This document shows, piece by piece, positions 1-10,471 of a stretch of 51,513 nt of DNA. The translations under genes were made by a program, and so were the position numbers. The DNA lies in NCBI GenBank assembly GCA_021324615.1, contig JAJPIT010000095.1, positions 1 through 51,513 of the forward strand, in the 5' to 3' direction. The notes below the pieces were generated by a model that searched no databases, was not told the DNA's origin, and was given only the letters and a program-made list of their open reading frames with translations. Positions within the stretch are counted from its first letter, which is position 1. Each line of letters starts with the position of its first letter. The DNA comes from Terriglobia bacterium (GTDB lineage: Bacteria; Acidobacteriota; Terriglobia; Bryobacterales; Bryobacteraceae).

Positions 1-2240
1 ACCACGGTTTTGGCGTCCGGCGAATACGCCAGGCCGATGCGCGGCGCAATATCGTTCCAGCGCGTCTTATCCAGGGCGTCATTCTCCAGACCGTTGCTGC
101 AAACCGCCGGCGTCGACGTCCAGGTGAAAGGAATCGGGGGATATTTCGGGGGATTGCCGGCGTAGGCGCTTTGGCAGTTGCCCTGGCGTATGAAGTAGGG
201 TTCGATGCTGGCCGGCGCGTTGGACGCGTCGATGATGGCGGGCTGGGCAATCTCAAAAAGGTTGCCCAACTGATCGGTGAACGGAGGAGTCAATTCCCAG
301 CGTACGCCCAGGTTCAGCGTGAGCTTGGGCGTGATCTTCCAGGTGTCGTCGGCGTAAAGCGCGAAATCATTGCGCTGGAAGTTCGCGATGGCGTCCTGAT
401 AGGCCACCGTCGACTGGTACAGATCCCCGAGCAGGAATTCGGCGAAAGCGTCGCCGGTCCCGGCCGGCTTGGCGGGGTTCTGGGTCGCGTTGGGCTGGAA
501 GGTGGACTGGCCGCGCAGAAATTGATTGCCCAGCGTGTCAAAGTTATCGCGCTCGTATTCAAAGCCGAACTTGAACGTGTGCTTGCCGTGAATCCAGGAC
601 AGGTTGTCCACCGCTTGCGTGGTATTATCGGCGATCTGATAGGGATCGTCGCTGCCGTCCCCGATCTGATAAAAACCGTCGCCGGCGAAGGTGGCCAGGG
701 GAATACCCCACTGCACCGGCGGGCCGGGCGCGATGTTGGGTATGCCAAGCGCCGCCACGGCGTTGTCGGTGAACGCGTCGGCCGTGGTAATCGCGTTGAA
801 GATGCGGGTGTGGCCAAATCGCGCCTCGTTCACGATATTGGGCGTGAGGATGCGGGTATTGGAGCCCAGGTACTGCTCGCAGCCGGTGGTGACCTTGGTG
901 CCCGTAACCCCCAGACTGCCGTTCTTCAGCACCTCGCTGCACCAGCTATAGCGGCCGGCCCACTGCGACTTGGCCGATTCGACAAAATCCATGCGGATCA
1001 CGAAGCCGTCGCGGTTGAACGGCGACGATACGTTGGTGGTGTAGTTGTTGGTGAGGCCGGGCAGCGTCGGCGTGGCGTAGGCGCCGGGGTAGTGCAGCAG
1101 CTTTTGCGAGGTGGGATCGAGCATTGTCGCCGGAATTTTGTTGTTGGGAAACGGAACGCCGTTGGAGTTCGGCTCGTAGATGGTGACCGGATAGGCGCTG
1201 AAGTCGCCCTGCTGCATCTGCGCCGTCGGCAGAGAGTAGACGGCCTGCTGCGTCTGCCGCTGGTCCAGGACTTCGAAATTGGACATGAAAAATAGCTTGT
1301 TCCGGCCGTCGAACAGCTTCGGAATACGCACCGGCCCGTCGATCTCATAGCCGTAATCGTTCCAGTTGAAGGCCGCGGCCACCGGTTTGGACGACGTAAA
1401 TTGATAGGGCAGCGCGTTGTAATCGACGTTGCGGTTGAATTCAAACAAAGACGCGTGATAGGAGTTCCCGCCGGATTTGGTGAGCACGTTGACCTGCGAC
1501 GCCTCATGGCCGAACTCCGCCGGATACACGCCGGTCTGAACCTTGAACTCCTGAATGGCGTCGATCGACGGCAGCACCACATACGTCTTGAAATCGAAGT
1601 CCGTGTTGTTTACGCCGTCCAGCGTGTAGTAGTCGAAAAAGATGCGGTTGCCGCCCGTGGAGATGGCCTGTGCGGCGCGGTCGCCGCCCTGCCGCGAACC
1701 GGCTTGCCCGGCCGAGGGCGACAAGGTGTTCACGTTCGAGCTCAAAGCCACCAGATTCAGATATTCCCGCCCGTTGAGCGGCAGCTCGGTGATGCTGCGG
1801 TTGCTGATGACCGTTCCCACGGTTGCGTTCTCGGCCTGCAACAGCGTCGCCGAAGCGGCCACTTCCACCGACTGCGTGATCTGGCCCACCTCCAGCGTCA
1901 GATCCAGCCGCACCGACTGCTGTACCTGGACCTCGATGTTGTTGCTGGTGATCACCTTGAAGCCCTGATGCTCCGCCTTCACGTTATAGACGCCCGGCGG
2001 AACCGAGGGGAAGGTGTAGAATCCGTCGTCGGTGGTTACGGTGGCGCGCGTCGCATTGGTCGCGGTGTTGGTGAGAGTCATGGCCGCGCCGGGAACCGCC
2101 GCGCCGCTCTGATCGGTGACTCTTCCGGTGATTTCGCCGAACGTCTGGCCGTAAACGTCGCCCGCGGACAAGGCCACAAGCAGCAAAGACGCGGCTGGAA
2201 AAACGAGGCTCGAACGGACAACCCTTTTGGACTCCTTCAT
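1..2240 (-). CDS. TonB-dependent receptor with N-terminal carboxypeptidase-regulatory-like domain (3' end cut by window)
   Basis: Large outer-membrane receptor of the kind abundant in Solibacter-like Acidobacteriota. The frame is open without interruption from the ATG at 2240 to base 1, about 746 codons, and the C-terminus lies outside the window. Residues 1-31 form a signal peptide (VYGQ before the mature start). Residues 32 to about 115 match a CarboxypepD_reg/Cna-B fold (GEITGRVTDQSGAAVPGA, then a DDGFYTFPSVPPGVY segment). A plug and a beta-barrel follow (NLGVRWELTPPF and DIAPRIGLAYSPD near the window edge). The start is supported by AGGGGAGG five bases upstream. These proteins are presumed to move bulky organic substrates across the outer membrane with TonB energy, but the substrate cannot be read from sequence. 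The gene is divergent from the deoxyhypusine-synthase-like gene across about 260 bp in which I see nothing else coding. Confidence 0.9.
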   Translation of the reverse strand, partial: MKESKRVVRSSLVFPAASLLLVALSAGDVYGQTFGEITGRVTDQSGAAVPGAAMTLTNTATNATRATVTTDDGFYTFPSVPPGVYNVKAEHQGFKVITSNNIEVQVQQSVRLDLTLEVGQITQSVEVAASATLLQAENATVGTVISNRSITELPLNGREYLNLVALSSNVNTLSPSAGQAGSRQGGDRAAQAISTGGNRIFFDYYTLDGVNNTDFDFKTYVVLPSIDAIQEFKVQTGVYPAEFGHEASQVNVLTKSGGNSYHASLFEFNRNVDYNALPYQFTSSKPVAAAFNWNDYGYEIDGPVRIPKLFDGRNKLFFMSNFEVLDQRQTQQAVYSLPTAQMQQGDFSAYPVTIYEPNSNGVPFPNNKIPATMLDPTSQKLLHYPGAYATPTLPGLTNNYTTNVSSPFNRDGFVIRMDFVESAKSQWAGRYSWCSEVLKNGSLGVTGTKVTTGCEQYLGSNTRILTPNIVNEARFGHTRIFNAITTADAFTDNAVAALGIPNIAPGPPVQWGIPLATFAGDGFYQIGDGSDDPYQIADNTTQAVDNLSWIHGKHTFKFGFEYERDNFDTLGNQFLRGQSTFQPNATQNPAKPAGTGDAFAEFLLGDLYQSTVAYQDAIANFQRNDFALYADDTWKITPKLTLNLGVRWELTPPFTDQLGNLFEIAQPAIIDASNAPASIEPYFIRQGNCQSAYAGNPPKYPPIPFTWTSTPAVCSNGLENDALDKTRWNDIAPRIGLAYSPDAKTV

Positions 2241-2497
2241 GGAGACCTCCCCTAGCCCATTTCGTCAACACCTATGACGAAGGCCGGCCCGGTGGCCCCG
2301 TTCTGTAACCCGCCCCGCGTTAATCCCGAACGCGAAGCTGTGCCACGACCCCGGGAACAACCCGCCTCGTTCGCTCTCAAACAAGGAGATGCGTGGGAGA
2401 AAGCGTATCACGAGTTTTTTGCCGGATCAAGGGAAAAATGATCGATTAAACCGCCAATTCGCCTCAATCGCGGCGGATCTTCGCCGCGCGCCGACGT

Positions 2498-2503
2498 TAA
2501 GAT
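2498..2503 (+). promoter_or_regulatory. Candidate -10 element of a near-leaderless promoter
   Basis: TAAGAT ends seven bases before the ATG at 2511. No Shine-Dalgarno sequence is present. Part of a pattern seen at many starts in this window. Confidence 0.35.
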
Positions 2504-2510
2504 GAATTCT

Positions 2511-3728
2511 ATGCCCCACGATCACCGCCGGCGCGTGCGCGTTCGCCGCGTCGATGAATGCGAATCGCTGGATGAATTGATCCGGCACTGCTTTCCAGCC
2601 TTCGGCGGCGCGTTCTTCCGCCGGATTTATGAGATCCTGGACCGCGCCATCGGCATGGGCTGCCCGCTGACGCTGGCCGTCGCCGGACCCGTCACCGTTT
2701 CCGGCCAGCATCAGGCCTGGCTGATTCCGCTGATTGAAACCGGCTGGGTCGCCTATCTGTCCACCACCGACGCAGTCTGCTATCACGACGGCCATCGCAG
2801 CCTCCCGGCGCATCGCGATCCGATTTACGAGGTGCCCATCTGGGGCGACGACGGAGCGCTGCGCCAGGAGCGCACCATTCGCGTCACCGACATGGCCTTC
2901 GACGAGGAGGTGCTGCTCGATCAGGATAAATTTCTGACGGAGGTTCTGTCGCGGCCCGAGTTCCAGCGGCCGATGACCGGAACCGAGCTGCGCTACCGGC
3001 TGGGGGCAATCTACGCGGAGCGGGAACGGGCGCAGAACCTCGCGCCCGGGCTGCTGGCGGCCTGTCACGCCCGCGCGATCCCGGTCTTCGTCGGCGCGCC
3101 GTCCGATGGGAGCGTATTTTTAAACTCCATGAAGCTGTGGGCCATGCGGGAAAGCGGCCTGATCGATTCCTATAAATTCGACCTGGATCTTCACGCCGAG
3201 GTGTTTGAAGCCTGCGCCTATCACCGCTGGGGGCTGTTCGACAATCCGCCGCGCGCGCTGGCGGCGCTGATTCTGGGCGGCGGCGTTCCGAAAAACTTCA
3301 ATTTGCAGCCCGAGCCGGCCCTGGGCCAGATCCTGGGGATTCCCAACGTTCGCGGCTACAACTTCGACGTGCAGATCGTTACCGCGCCGGTGACCGACGG
3401 GTCGCTGTCGTCGTGCCCGCCGGCGGAAGCAGTCACCTGGGGCAAAGTGGATAAGGACACCTATCAGCAGGCGACCGAGAGCATGCAGGCCGATTATTCG
3501 ACGCTGATGCCGTTTCTGGTGAAAGCGCTGCTTGACAACCGGGCTCGCTATGAGCGGCGGCTCGCCGAGGAAGGCGAAGCGCTGTTCGAGCGCGAGCCGA
3601 GGGCCCGCGGATATTTACGCCCGCGCGAAGGATACCGGCTGTTTGCAATGCGCGAAGAGTTGTGCCGGCGGTTAAAGGAAGACGTCCGCGCCAATCGCGA
3701 ATGGCTGATGAGCACCCTGACGGTTTGA
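2511..3728 (+). CDS. Deoxyhypusine-synthase-family protein (bacterial DHS-like)
   Basis: NAD-dependent aminobutyl-transferase fold of about 405 residues. The family hallmark is present near the C-terminus: DGS...EAVTWGK, where the Lys (residue 315 counted from the upstream ATG at 2502) aligns with the Lys that forms the covalent imine in eukaryotic deoxyhypusine synthase. An NAD-site-like segment [13 protein letters not shown] and the GGGVPKN loop are also visible. In the human enzyme the loop after GGGV reads KHH, with a His important for catalysis; here it is KNF. Bacteria lack eIF5A, so the protein probably acts on free polyamines (inference); related enzymes make homospermidine. Two starts are possible, 2502 and 2511. 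I prefer 2511 (MPHDHRRR) because a -10-like TAAGAT overlaps the first ATG. The myo-inositol oxygenase gene follows after 35 bp. Confidence 0.85.
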   Translation: MPHDHRRRVRVRRVDECESLDELIRHCFPAFGGAFFRRIYEILDRAIGMGCPLTLAVAGPVTVSGQHQAWLIPLIETGWVAYLSTTDAVCYHDGHRSLPAHRDPIYEVPIWGDDGALRQERTIRVTDMAFDEEVLLDQDKFLTEVLSRPEFQRPMTGTELRYRLGAIYAERERAQNLAPGLLAACHARAIPVFVGAPSDGSVFLNSMKLWAMRESGLIDSYKFDLDLHAEVFEACAYHRWGLFDNPPRALAALILGGGVPKNFNLQPEPALGQILGIPNVRGYNFDVQIVTAPVTDGSLSSCPPAEAVTWGKVDKDTYQQATESMQADYSTLMPFLVKALLDNRARYERRLAEEGEALFEREPRARGYLRPREGYRLFAMREELCRRLKEDVRANREWLMSTLTV

Positions 3729-3748
3729 GGTCCGGCGCCGGAAGCCGA

Positions 3749-3757
3749 TGGTATCCT
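3749..3757 (+). promoter_or_regulatory. Extended -10 element, near-leaderless promoter of the inositol oxygenase gene
   Basis: TGG-TATCCT ends six bases before the ATG at 3764, and no Shine-Dalgarno sequence is seen. This favours the 3764 start over upstream in-frame starts. Confidence 0.45.
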
Positions 3758-3763
3758 CAGATC

Positions 3764-4597
3764 ATGGGCCCCTTACAAAATCCGGAACAGTGGGACGATT
3801 TCGTCAAACGGCGCTACGATCCCAACCGCAAGAAAGAAGAGTTTCGCAACTACGAAAACGCCACGCCCGGCGTCCGCGAATTTTACCGGCTGAATCACGC
3901 CCACCAAACCCATGAGTTCGCCAAGGCCAAGCGGGCCCAGTACGCATCGCTGAGCAAAACGAAAATGGGGATCTGGGAGGCGCTCGAATATCTGAACACG
4001 CTGGTCGATGACAGCGATCCCGACACGGATTTAAGCCAGATCGAGCACAATCTGCAAACCGCCGAAGCGATCCGCCGCGACGGGCATCCGGACTGGTTTC
4101 AGCTCGCCGGGCTGGTTCACGACCTGGGCAAGGTCTTGTGGCTGTGGGGCGAGCCGCAATGGGCCGTGGTCGGCGACACGTTCCCGACCGGCTGCGCCTA
4201 CTCCGACAAGATCGTTTTTCACGAATTTTTCGCCGCCAATCCGGACGCGGCAAAGCCGGAGTTTCAGACCCGGCTCGGCATCTATGAGGAAAACGGCGGC
4301 CTGGATCAGGTGATTATGTCGTGGGGACACGACGAGTATTTTTACCACGTGTCCAAGAATTACTTACCGGAGCCGGCGCAGTACATGATCCGGTATCATT
4401 CGTTCTATCCGGCGCATCGCGAGGGCGCCTATGACTACCTGATGAACGACCACGACCGGGAGATGTTCCAGTGGGTGAAGGCGTTCAATCCCTACGATCT
4501 GTATTCGAAAAGCGAGGGGAAACCGGACCCGGCGGAGCTGCGGCCGTATTATCAGAAAATCATCGATAAATATTTTCCGCGCCAGGTCGAGTTTTAA
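3764..4597 (+). CDS. miox: myo-Inositol oxygenase (MIOX)
   Basis: Cytosolic di-iron oxygenase that cleaves myo-inositol to D-glucuronate with O2. The 277-residue length matches the eukaryotic enzyme (about 285). All six di-iron ligands of the HD-domain fold can be assigned: H95 (in [11 protein letters not shown]), H119 and D120 (GLVHDLGK), H189 (SWGHDEYF), H212 ([10 protein letters not shown]) and D245 (NPYDLYSKS). The frame stays open upstream to 3662, but that part overlaps the preceding gene. [10 protein letters not shown] is the sensible start and has an extended -10 right in front of it. No other inositol or glucuronate gene lies nearby, so its pathway partners must be elsewhere. The 3' end nearly abuts the convergent secreted-protein gene. 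MIOX is uncommon in bacteria, but the assignment is very secure. Confidence 0.95.
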   Translation: MGPLQNPEQWDDFVKRRYDPNRKKEEFRNYENATPGVREFYRLNHAHQTHEFAKAKRAQYASLSKTKMGIWEALEYLNTLVDDSDPDTDLSQIEHNLQTAEAIRRDGHPDWFQLAGLVHDLGKVLWLWGEPQWAVVGDTFPTGCAYSDKIVFHEFFAANPDAAKPEFQTRLGIYEENGGLDQVIMSWGHDEYFYHVSKNYLPEPAQYMIRYHSFYPAHREGAYDYLMNDHDREMFQWVKAFNPYDLYSKSEGKPDPAELRPYYQKIIDKYFPRQVEF

Positions 4598-4598
4598 A

Positions 4599-5522
4599 TC
4601 AATTCTGCTTTTTGAGGGGCGGCAGCACGATTTCGCGCGGGCCCTCATCTAATCCGAAGATCCGGATCACCTGCGGGCCGGGCGGGGCGGGCTCTTGCAT
4701 CTTCTTGGATTCCGCGGCGGCCGGTTGCGGCTCTTGGGGCGATTTCAGGGCGGCGGCGAGCTGTTCGCGGGTCACCTCGAGCGTCAACAGCACGCTTGCG
4801 GCCTCCGCTTTCACCTCGGTGCCGCGCGCGACGGCGGGCCAGGACGGGATCTTCCGGCGAAGATCCTCGGCGAGCGCGGCGGCGCGGCCGGGCGAGCCGG
4901 CGTCCAGCGACGCGCCCATCTGCAAACCGTCGCGCAGCGCAACTCCGCCGTCGAATCCTCCGGCTTCGATCTCCAACGGAACGAACTGGCTGGCGAGCTC
5001 ATCGGGAAGCTGCGAGGCGACCACCCACAGGTCGTAGTCCGGCGCCAGGCGGGCGGCCCGGGCAAGCAGCGGCGAGTAGCGGCGGCCGGTTTCCGCCAGA
5101 CCGCGGTCGATGGCGCGCTCCAGTGTCTTTCTGGAGCCGAGAAGAAGAAGCTGTTCAGTAAGCTGGGCGAGGCTGAGCGTGTCCGGGCCGGCGGCAAGAA
5201 ACAGCTCGATCCCGCGGTAATTGGCCGGCTTCAAGCCCTTGCCGAGCGCCTGTTTCCGCAGCGCCTCCACGGGAAAAGAACCGGAGAGAATCGCCAGCGC
5301 CGGAGGCGAGGAGAGCAGAATCTGCCGGCTTTCCCACAGCAGCGGCAGGCTGGGGAAATCGGCGAGCGCGGCGCCCACCGCGGGCGCGAAGGGCGAATCG
5401 CGCAGTGTTTCCCAGTGGATGCCCACCAGCGCGGTGGCCTCGGGCTCAGCGTAGGTCCACCAGCTTGGGTGCGATTCGGCGTGCAGAAGCGCGGCCGCCA
5501 AGAGCAATGTAACGATACGCAC
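4599..5522 (-). CDS. Secreted protein of unknown function
   Basis: About 307 residues that I do not recognise. It starts with a plausible signal peptide (VRIVTLLLAAALLHAES) if the GTG at 5522 is used. An in-frame TTG at 5549 would add nine polar residues in front of the hydrophobic core, which is less likely; neither start has a clear Shine-Dalgarno sequence. The body is rich in Leu, Ala and Glu with alternating helix-like and strand-like stretches. The C-terminal 50 residues are Pro/Ala/Lys-rich, then end in a short segment (QVIRIFGLDEGPREIVLPP). There is no cysteine pair, lipobox or known catalytic motif. It is convergent with the inositol oxygenase gene and divergent from the ECF sigma gene. 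It may be a periplasmic protein with a paralogue-rich acidobacterial fold, but this is a guess. Confidence 0.7.
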   Translation of the reverse strand: MRIVTLLLAAALLHAESHPSWWTYAEPEATALVGIHWETLRDSPFAPAVGAALADFPSLPLLWESRQILLSSPPALAILSGSFPVEALRKQALGKGLKPANYRGIELFLAAGPDTLSLAQLTEQLLLLGSRKTLERAIDRGLAETGRRYSPLLARAARLAPDYDLWVVASQLPDELASQFVPLEIEAGGFDGGVALRDGLQMGASLDAGSPGRAAALAEDLRRKIPSWPAVARGTEVKAEAASVLLTLEVTREQLAAALKSPQEPQPAAAESKKMQEPAPPGPQVIRIFGLDEGPREIVLPPLKKQN

Positions 5523-5662
5523 CTTCCCATCATCGGAAGAATCATTCAATCCGGTTAGTGTTTCCGAATTTTTTACCGGGAGCGGCCCGCCTCTGCCTCC
5601 GGTAAGACGTTGATATCGCGATGTGCCGCGCTGGCACGGCGATTGCAGCCGTTAACAGCGCC

Positions 5663-6121
5663 ATGGAACGGAACGACTACGCGGAAGCATTCGAAACGGG
5701 CTACAGCGCCACCCGCCGCTTTCTTCTGGCGCATGGAGCGCCGCTGGACGACGCCGAAGAGATCGCGCAGGCGGCTTGGGTGCGCGGCTGGGAGTGCAGG
5801 GATCAGTTGCGGGATCCGGGGATGGTCGGGTTTTGGGTGAACTCGATCGCGCGCAATCTGTACCGGGCCAGATTCCGCGGCCCGATGGCGACGCCGATCG
5901 ACAACGTGAACGCGTCGTATTCGATGGATCTGGAATCGCTGGAGCTGCGGCGTCTGCTCGACCGCTGCGGCCGGCGCGACCGCACGCTGCTGGAGCGCAA
6001 TCTCGAAGGATATTCGGCGGAAGAGATCGCGCGCGAGGCGGGCATCACCTCCACCGGAATTCGGGTAAGATTATTGCGGATCCGCAATATGCTAAAGGAG
6101 CAGCTTGCACCGGCGGCATGA
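5663..6121 (+). CDS. ECF-type RNA polymerase sigma factor
   Basis: Small sigma-70-family factor, 152 residues from the ATG at 5663 (an in-frame ATG at 5621 is an alternative; neither has a good Shine-Dalgarno sequence). Region 2 is visible in residues 10-70 (DDAEEIAQAAWVRGW, then FWVNSIARNLYRARFR, a region 2.4-like helix). Region 4 spans about residues 95-150 with a helix-turn-helix (LEGYSAEEIAREAGITSTGI, then RLLRIRNMLKEQL). No anti-sigma gene is adjacent. The TGA stop overlaps the ATG of the downstream outer-membrane barrel gene (ATGA), so the two are translationally coupled and the barrel may be a regulatory partner or target (inference). Confidence 0.85.
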   Translation: MERNDYAEAFETGYSATRRFLLAHGAPLDDAEEIAQAAWVRGWECRDQLRDPGMVGFWVNSIARNLYRARFRGPMATPIDNVNASYSMDLESLELRRLLDRCGRRDRTLLERNLEGYSAEEIAREAGITSTGIRVRLLRIRNMLKEQLAPAA

Positions 6122-6744
6122 AGTACTGGTTATGGGCCGCGCTGGCGTGCGCCGCGGCCGCGCAGGATCGCTTTGAGGCCGGCGCCGATATCGGCTATGG
6201 CTGGTATCGCGACGGAACCATCTTCGGCGCGGGCGTGAGCGCGCAGGCGGGGATCCGCAACCGGTTCGCCGCGGGAATCGATCTGGGCTGGGAGTTTTCC
6301 GATTACGTCTCGGCGCAGTTCTCCTACCTCTATCACGACGGCCATCCTTTTTTGCAGACGCCTTCGACGAAGGTGGATATTCAGGGAAATTCGGACGCAT
6401 TGACGATCGAGGGGTTGTTTCACTTTGCGCGGCGCGGCCGGAGACTGCGCCCGTTTCTTGCCGGCGGCGCGGGCGCCAAGGAGTATGTGATCGCCGGGCC
6501 AGAGCCGTTTCCACAGCCGCTTCCCCAGATCGCAACGCTCACGGAGAACGACGTCTGGAAGGTCGCCTTCAGCGTGGGCGGAGGAGTGACGTACCTGCTG
6601 CGCCCGCATCTGCTGCTGCGCGGGGAATTCCGCGATTATCTGACGACGTTCGACCGCCAGGAGATCGTGCCGGCGCCACACAACACGGCGCGCGGGATTT
6701 TCGAGCAGTTTACTCCGCTTTTCGGCTTAAGCTATACATTCTGA
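6118..6744 (+). CDS. Outer-membrane beta-barrel protein
   Basis: 208 residues beginning with a short signal peptide (MKYWLWAALACAAAAQ). The rest alternates aromatic and glycine-rich strands (AGADIGYGWYRDG, FSYLYHDGHPFLQ) and ends in an aromatic residue (FGLSYTF), as expected for a small OmpA/OmpW-like eight-stranded barrel inserted by the BAM machinery. The frame is open further upstream, but that part overlaps the sigma gene out of phase. The ATG at 6118, overlapping the sigma stop, is the real start. Coupling to an ECF sigma gene hints at envelope-stress control. The ligand or role is unknown. Confidence 0.8.
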   Translation: MKYWLWAALACAAAAQDRFEAGADIGYGWYRDGTIFGAGVSAQAGIRNRFAAGIDLGWEFSDYVSAQFSYLYHDGHPFLQTPSTKVDIQGNSDALTIEGLFHFARRGRRLRPFLAGGAGAKEYVIAGPEPFPQPLPQIATLTENDVWKVAFSVGGGVTYLLRPHLLLRGEFRDYLTTFDRQEIVPAPHNTARGIFEQFTPLFGLSYTF

Positions 6745-6784
6745 ACCGGAGCGCCGAGCCGGCTGGCAGAAACGCCGCAAGCGC

Positions 6785-8062
6785 TCAAGAGCGCGCCGCG
6801 GTGATGAGGCGGGCCCCGCGCTCGAAGGAAAGATACTGAAATCCCCAGCGGATAAAGACGATGAGGCGGTTGCGAAACTTCACCAGATACATCAGGTGGA
6901 TGAAGAGCCAGAGCAGCCAGGCCAGGAATCCGTGAAAACGCCAGCGGCCGATCTCCATCACGGCAGCGCCGCGTCCGATCACGGCCAGGCTGCCTTTGTC
7001 CAAATAACGAAACGGCGGAGTCGGGCGGCCGGCCCAGCGGTCGATCAGCACGCGGGCGGCGTAGCGGCCCATCTGCATGGCCGCGGGCGCGACTCCCGGC
7101 ACTTCACGGCCGTCCGATTCAACGTGGGCCAGATCGCCGACGACGAAGATTTCGGGATGTCCGGGGATGGTGAGATCCGGGGCGACCATGACGCGTCCGT
7201 GCCGGTCCAGCGCGGCGCCGGCGCGCTGCTGGAGGATTTTGGCGAAGCTGGAGGTGGTGACGCCGGCGGCCCACAACACGGTTTTGCTTTCAATATGCTC
7301 TCCGGTGGATAGGGTCACGCCTTCCTGGTCGATGGCGGTGACGTGCGTACTACTGCGCGGGCGCACGCCGAGCCGGATGAGGGAGCGCTCGGCGGCGGCG
7401 GAGCTTTCCTGGGAATAAGTGGGCAGGACGCGAGGCGAACCCTCCAGCAGCAGAATCCGCGATTCCTCCGGGCGGATGGTGCGAAAGTCGTGGCGCAGGG
7501 TTTGGCGCGCAATCTCGGCCAGGGCGCCGGCCAGCTCGACGCCGGTGGGCCCGGCGCCGACGATGACAAAGGTGAGCCAGGCCCGCCGCCGCGCCGGATC
7601 CGGCTCCCGCTCCGCCGCTTCGAAGGCGTAAAGGATTTTGCGGCGCATCGCGATGGCGTCCTCGACCGACTTCAATGCGGGCGCGAACTTGGGCCACTCC
7701 GCGTGGCCGAAGTAAGAATTTTGCGCGCCGGTGGCGGCGATCAGGGCGTCGTAGGGAAGCTGCAACTCGCCGGGCGAATCAGTCTCCTCGCCGTAGCGCA
7801 GGGTGACGGTGCGGGCCTGCGGGTCCAGATCGACGGCGCGGCCCAGAAGAACCTTGGCGTTCTTTTGCCTGCTTAAAATCGAGCGCAGCGGCTCGGCGAT
7901 TTCTCCCGGCGCGAGCGATCCGGTGGCCACCTGATAGAGCAAGGGCTGGAACAGGTGAAAATTCCGGAAATCCACCAGGGTGACTTCGGCCGCGGCGCCC
8001 CGCAGAGTCTGGGCGGCGAGCAATCCGCCGAACCCGCCCCCGAGGATCACCACCTTCCGCAT
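6785..8062 (-). CDS. ndh: Type II NADH dehydrogenase (NDH-2)
   Basis: Single-subunit, non-proton-pumping NADH:quinone oxidoreductase, 425 residues. The FAD Rossmann motif GGGFGG is at residues 8-13 and the NADH-binding motif IVGAGPTGVELAG at about 167-179. A second FAD contact, PEIFVVGDLAHVE, follows. The C-terminal 60 residues are hydrophobic and aromatic (FLAWLLWLFIHLMYLV), giving membrane attachment on the cytoplasmic face. It is the last gene of the five-gene minus-strand cluster, 55 bp after acs, and would reoxidise the NADH made by fatty-acid and acetate catabolism encoded upstream. No Shine-Dalgarno sequence is obvious. Confidence 0.93.
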   Translation of the reverse strand: MRKVVILGGGFGGLLAAQTLRGAAAEVTLVDFRNFHLFQPLLYQVATGSLAPGEIAEPLRSILSRQKNAKVLLGRAVDLDPQARTVTLRYGEETDSPGELQLPYDALIAATGAQNSYFGHAEWPKFAPALKSVEDAIAMRRKILYAFEAAEREPDPARRRAWLTFVIVGAGPTGVELAGALAEIARQTLRHDFRTIRPEESRILLLEGSPRVLPTYSQESSAAAERSLIRLGVRPRSSTHVTAIDQEGVTLSTGEHIESKTVLWAAGVTTSSFAKILQQRAGAALDRHGRVMVAPDLTIPGHPEIFVVGDLAHVESDGREVPGVAPAAMQMGRYAARVLIDRWAGRPTPPFRYLDKGSLAVIGRGAAVMEIGRWRFHGFLAWLLWLFIHLMYLVKFRNRLIVFIRWGFQYLSFERGARLITAARS

Positions 8063-8117
8063 GAAAATTAGATGCCGGGGATAGCCCTCCGGATCCGCCG
8101 GAGCAAGCGGGGTTGCG

Positions 8118-10046
<1,929 letters not shown>

Positions 10047-10054
10047 CGAAACGG

Positions 10055-10063
10055 ATTTTATCA
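10055..10063 (-). promoter_or_regulatory. Extended -10 element, near-leaderless promoter of acs
   Basis: TGA-TAAAAT on the minus strand, with eight bases between the hexamer and the ATG at 10046. No Shine-Dalgarno sequence is present. Confidence 0.5.
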
Positions 10064-10076
10064 GTTACCGGTAGGG

Positions 10077-10454
10077 TTATTGCGGATGGGAGGTGTACTG
10101 CGGCTGCGGCGGCTTCAGCTTGACCTCGATGGTCTTTTCCTCCTGCTGGATGTCGAAGGTCTGGCCGAAGGTCTGATAATTCTTTGCGATCACCTGGATG
10201 AGGATTTTGCCCTGCGGGATGGGCGGCACCTTCACTTTGCCGTCGGGTCCGGTCTTCAGGTCCCATTCCTCGCGGATCTTCGCGCCGAACTTGATTTTGG
10301 ACCGGCCTTCGATGAACTTGACGATCACGCTGGCGCTCTCCAGCGGCTTGCCGCTTTCGTTGGTGACCGCGACTTCAAGATTGGTCATTTTGGGATTCGG
10401 CGCCGGACCTGCGGTCATCAGCGCGGGAAGCAGCAGAACAAGTGCGTACCGCAT
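10077..10454 (-). CDS. Small secreted carboxypeptidase-regulatory-like (Ig-fold) protein
   Basis: 125 residues with a cleavable signal peptide (MRYALVLLLPALMTAG). One domain of the transthyretin/CarboxypepD_reg kind follows: LEVAVTNESGKPLESASV, then TGPDGKVKVPPIPQGKILIQV, ending in a Pro/Gln-rich tail. The domain resembles those at the N-termini of the large receptors in this window but stands alone. It lies between the isocitrate dehydrogenase and acs genes, 9 bp after the former, an odd place for an exported protein. The role is unknown; a carbohydrate- or envelope-binding function would be typical of the fold. Confidence 0.75.
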   Translation of the reverse strand: MRYALVLLLPALMTAGPAPNPKMTNLEVAVTNESGKPLESASVIVKFIEGRSKIKFGAKIREEWDLKTGPDGKVKVPPIPQGKILIQVIAKNYQTFGQTFDIQQEEKTIEVKLKPPQPQYTSHPQ

Positions 10455-10462
10455 TTGCCTCG

Positions 10463-10471
10463 ATTATCCCA
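10463..10471 (-). promoter_or_regulatory. Extended -10 element in front of the small secreted-protein gene
   Basis: TGG-GATAAT on the minus strand, eight bases before the ATG at 10454. It overlaps the stop region of the upstream dehydrogenase gene. A GAGG that could serve as a ribosome site lies between. Confidence 0.35.

Noticed and set aside
1-2240. Possible frameshift or pseudogene at the left edge, since no single closed frame covers the receptor
   Set aside because: Reading codons from the ATG at 2240, I found the same phase at about 1427 and at bases 3-60. The frame simply has no stop inside the window.
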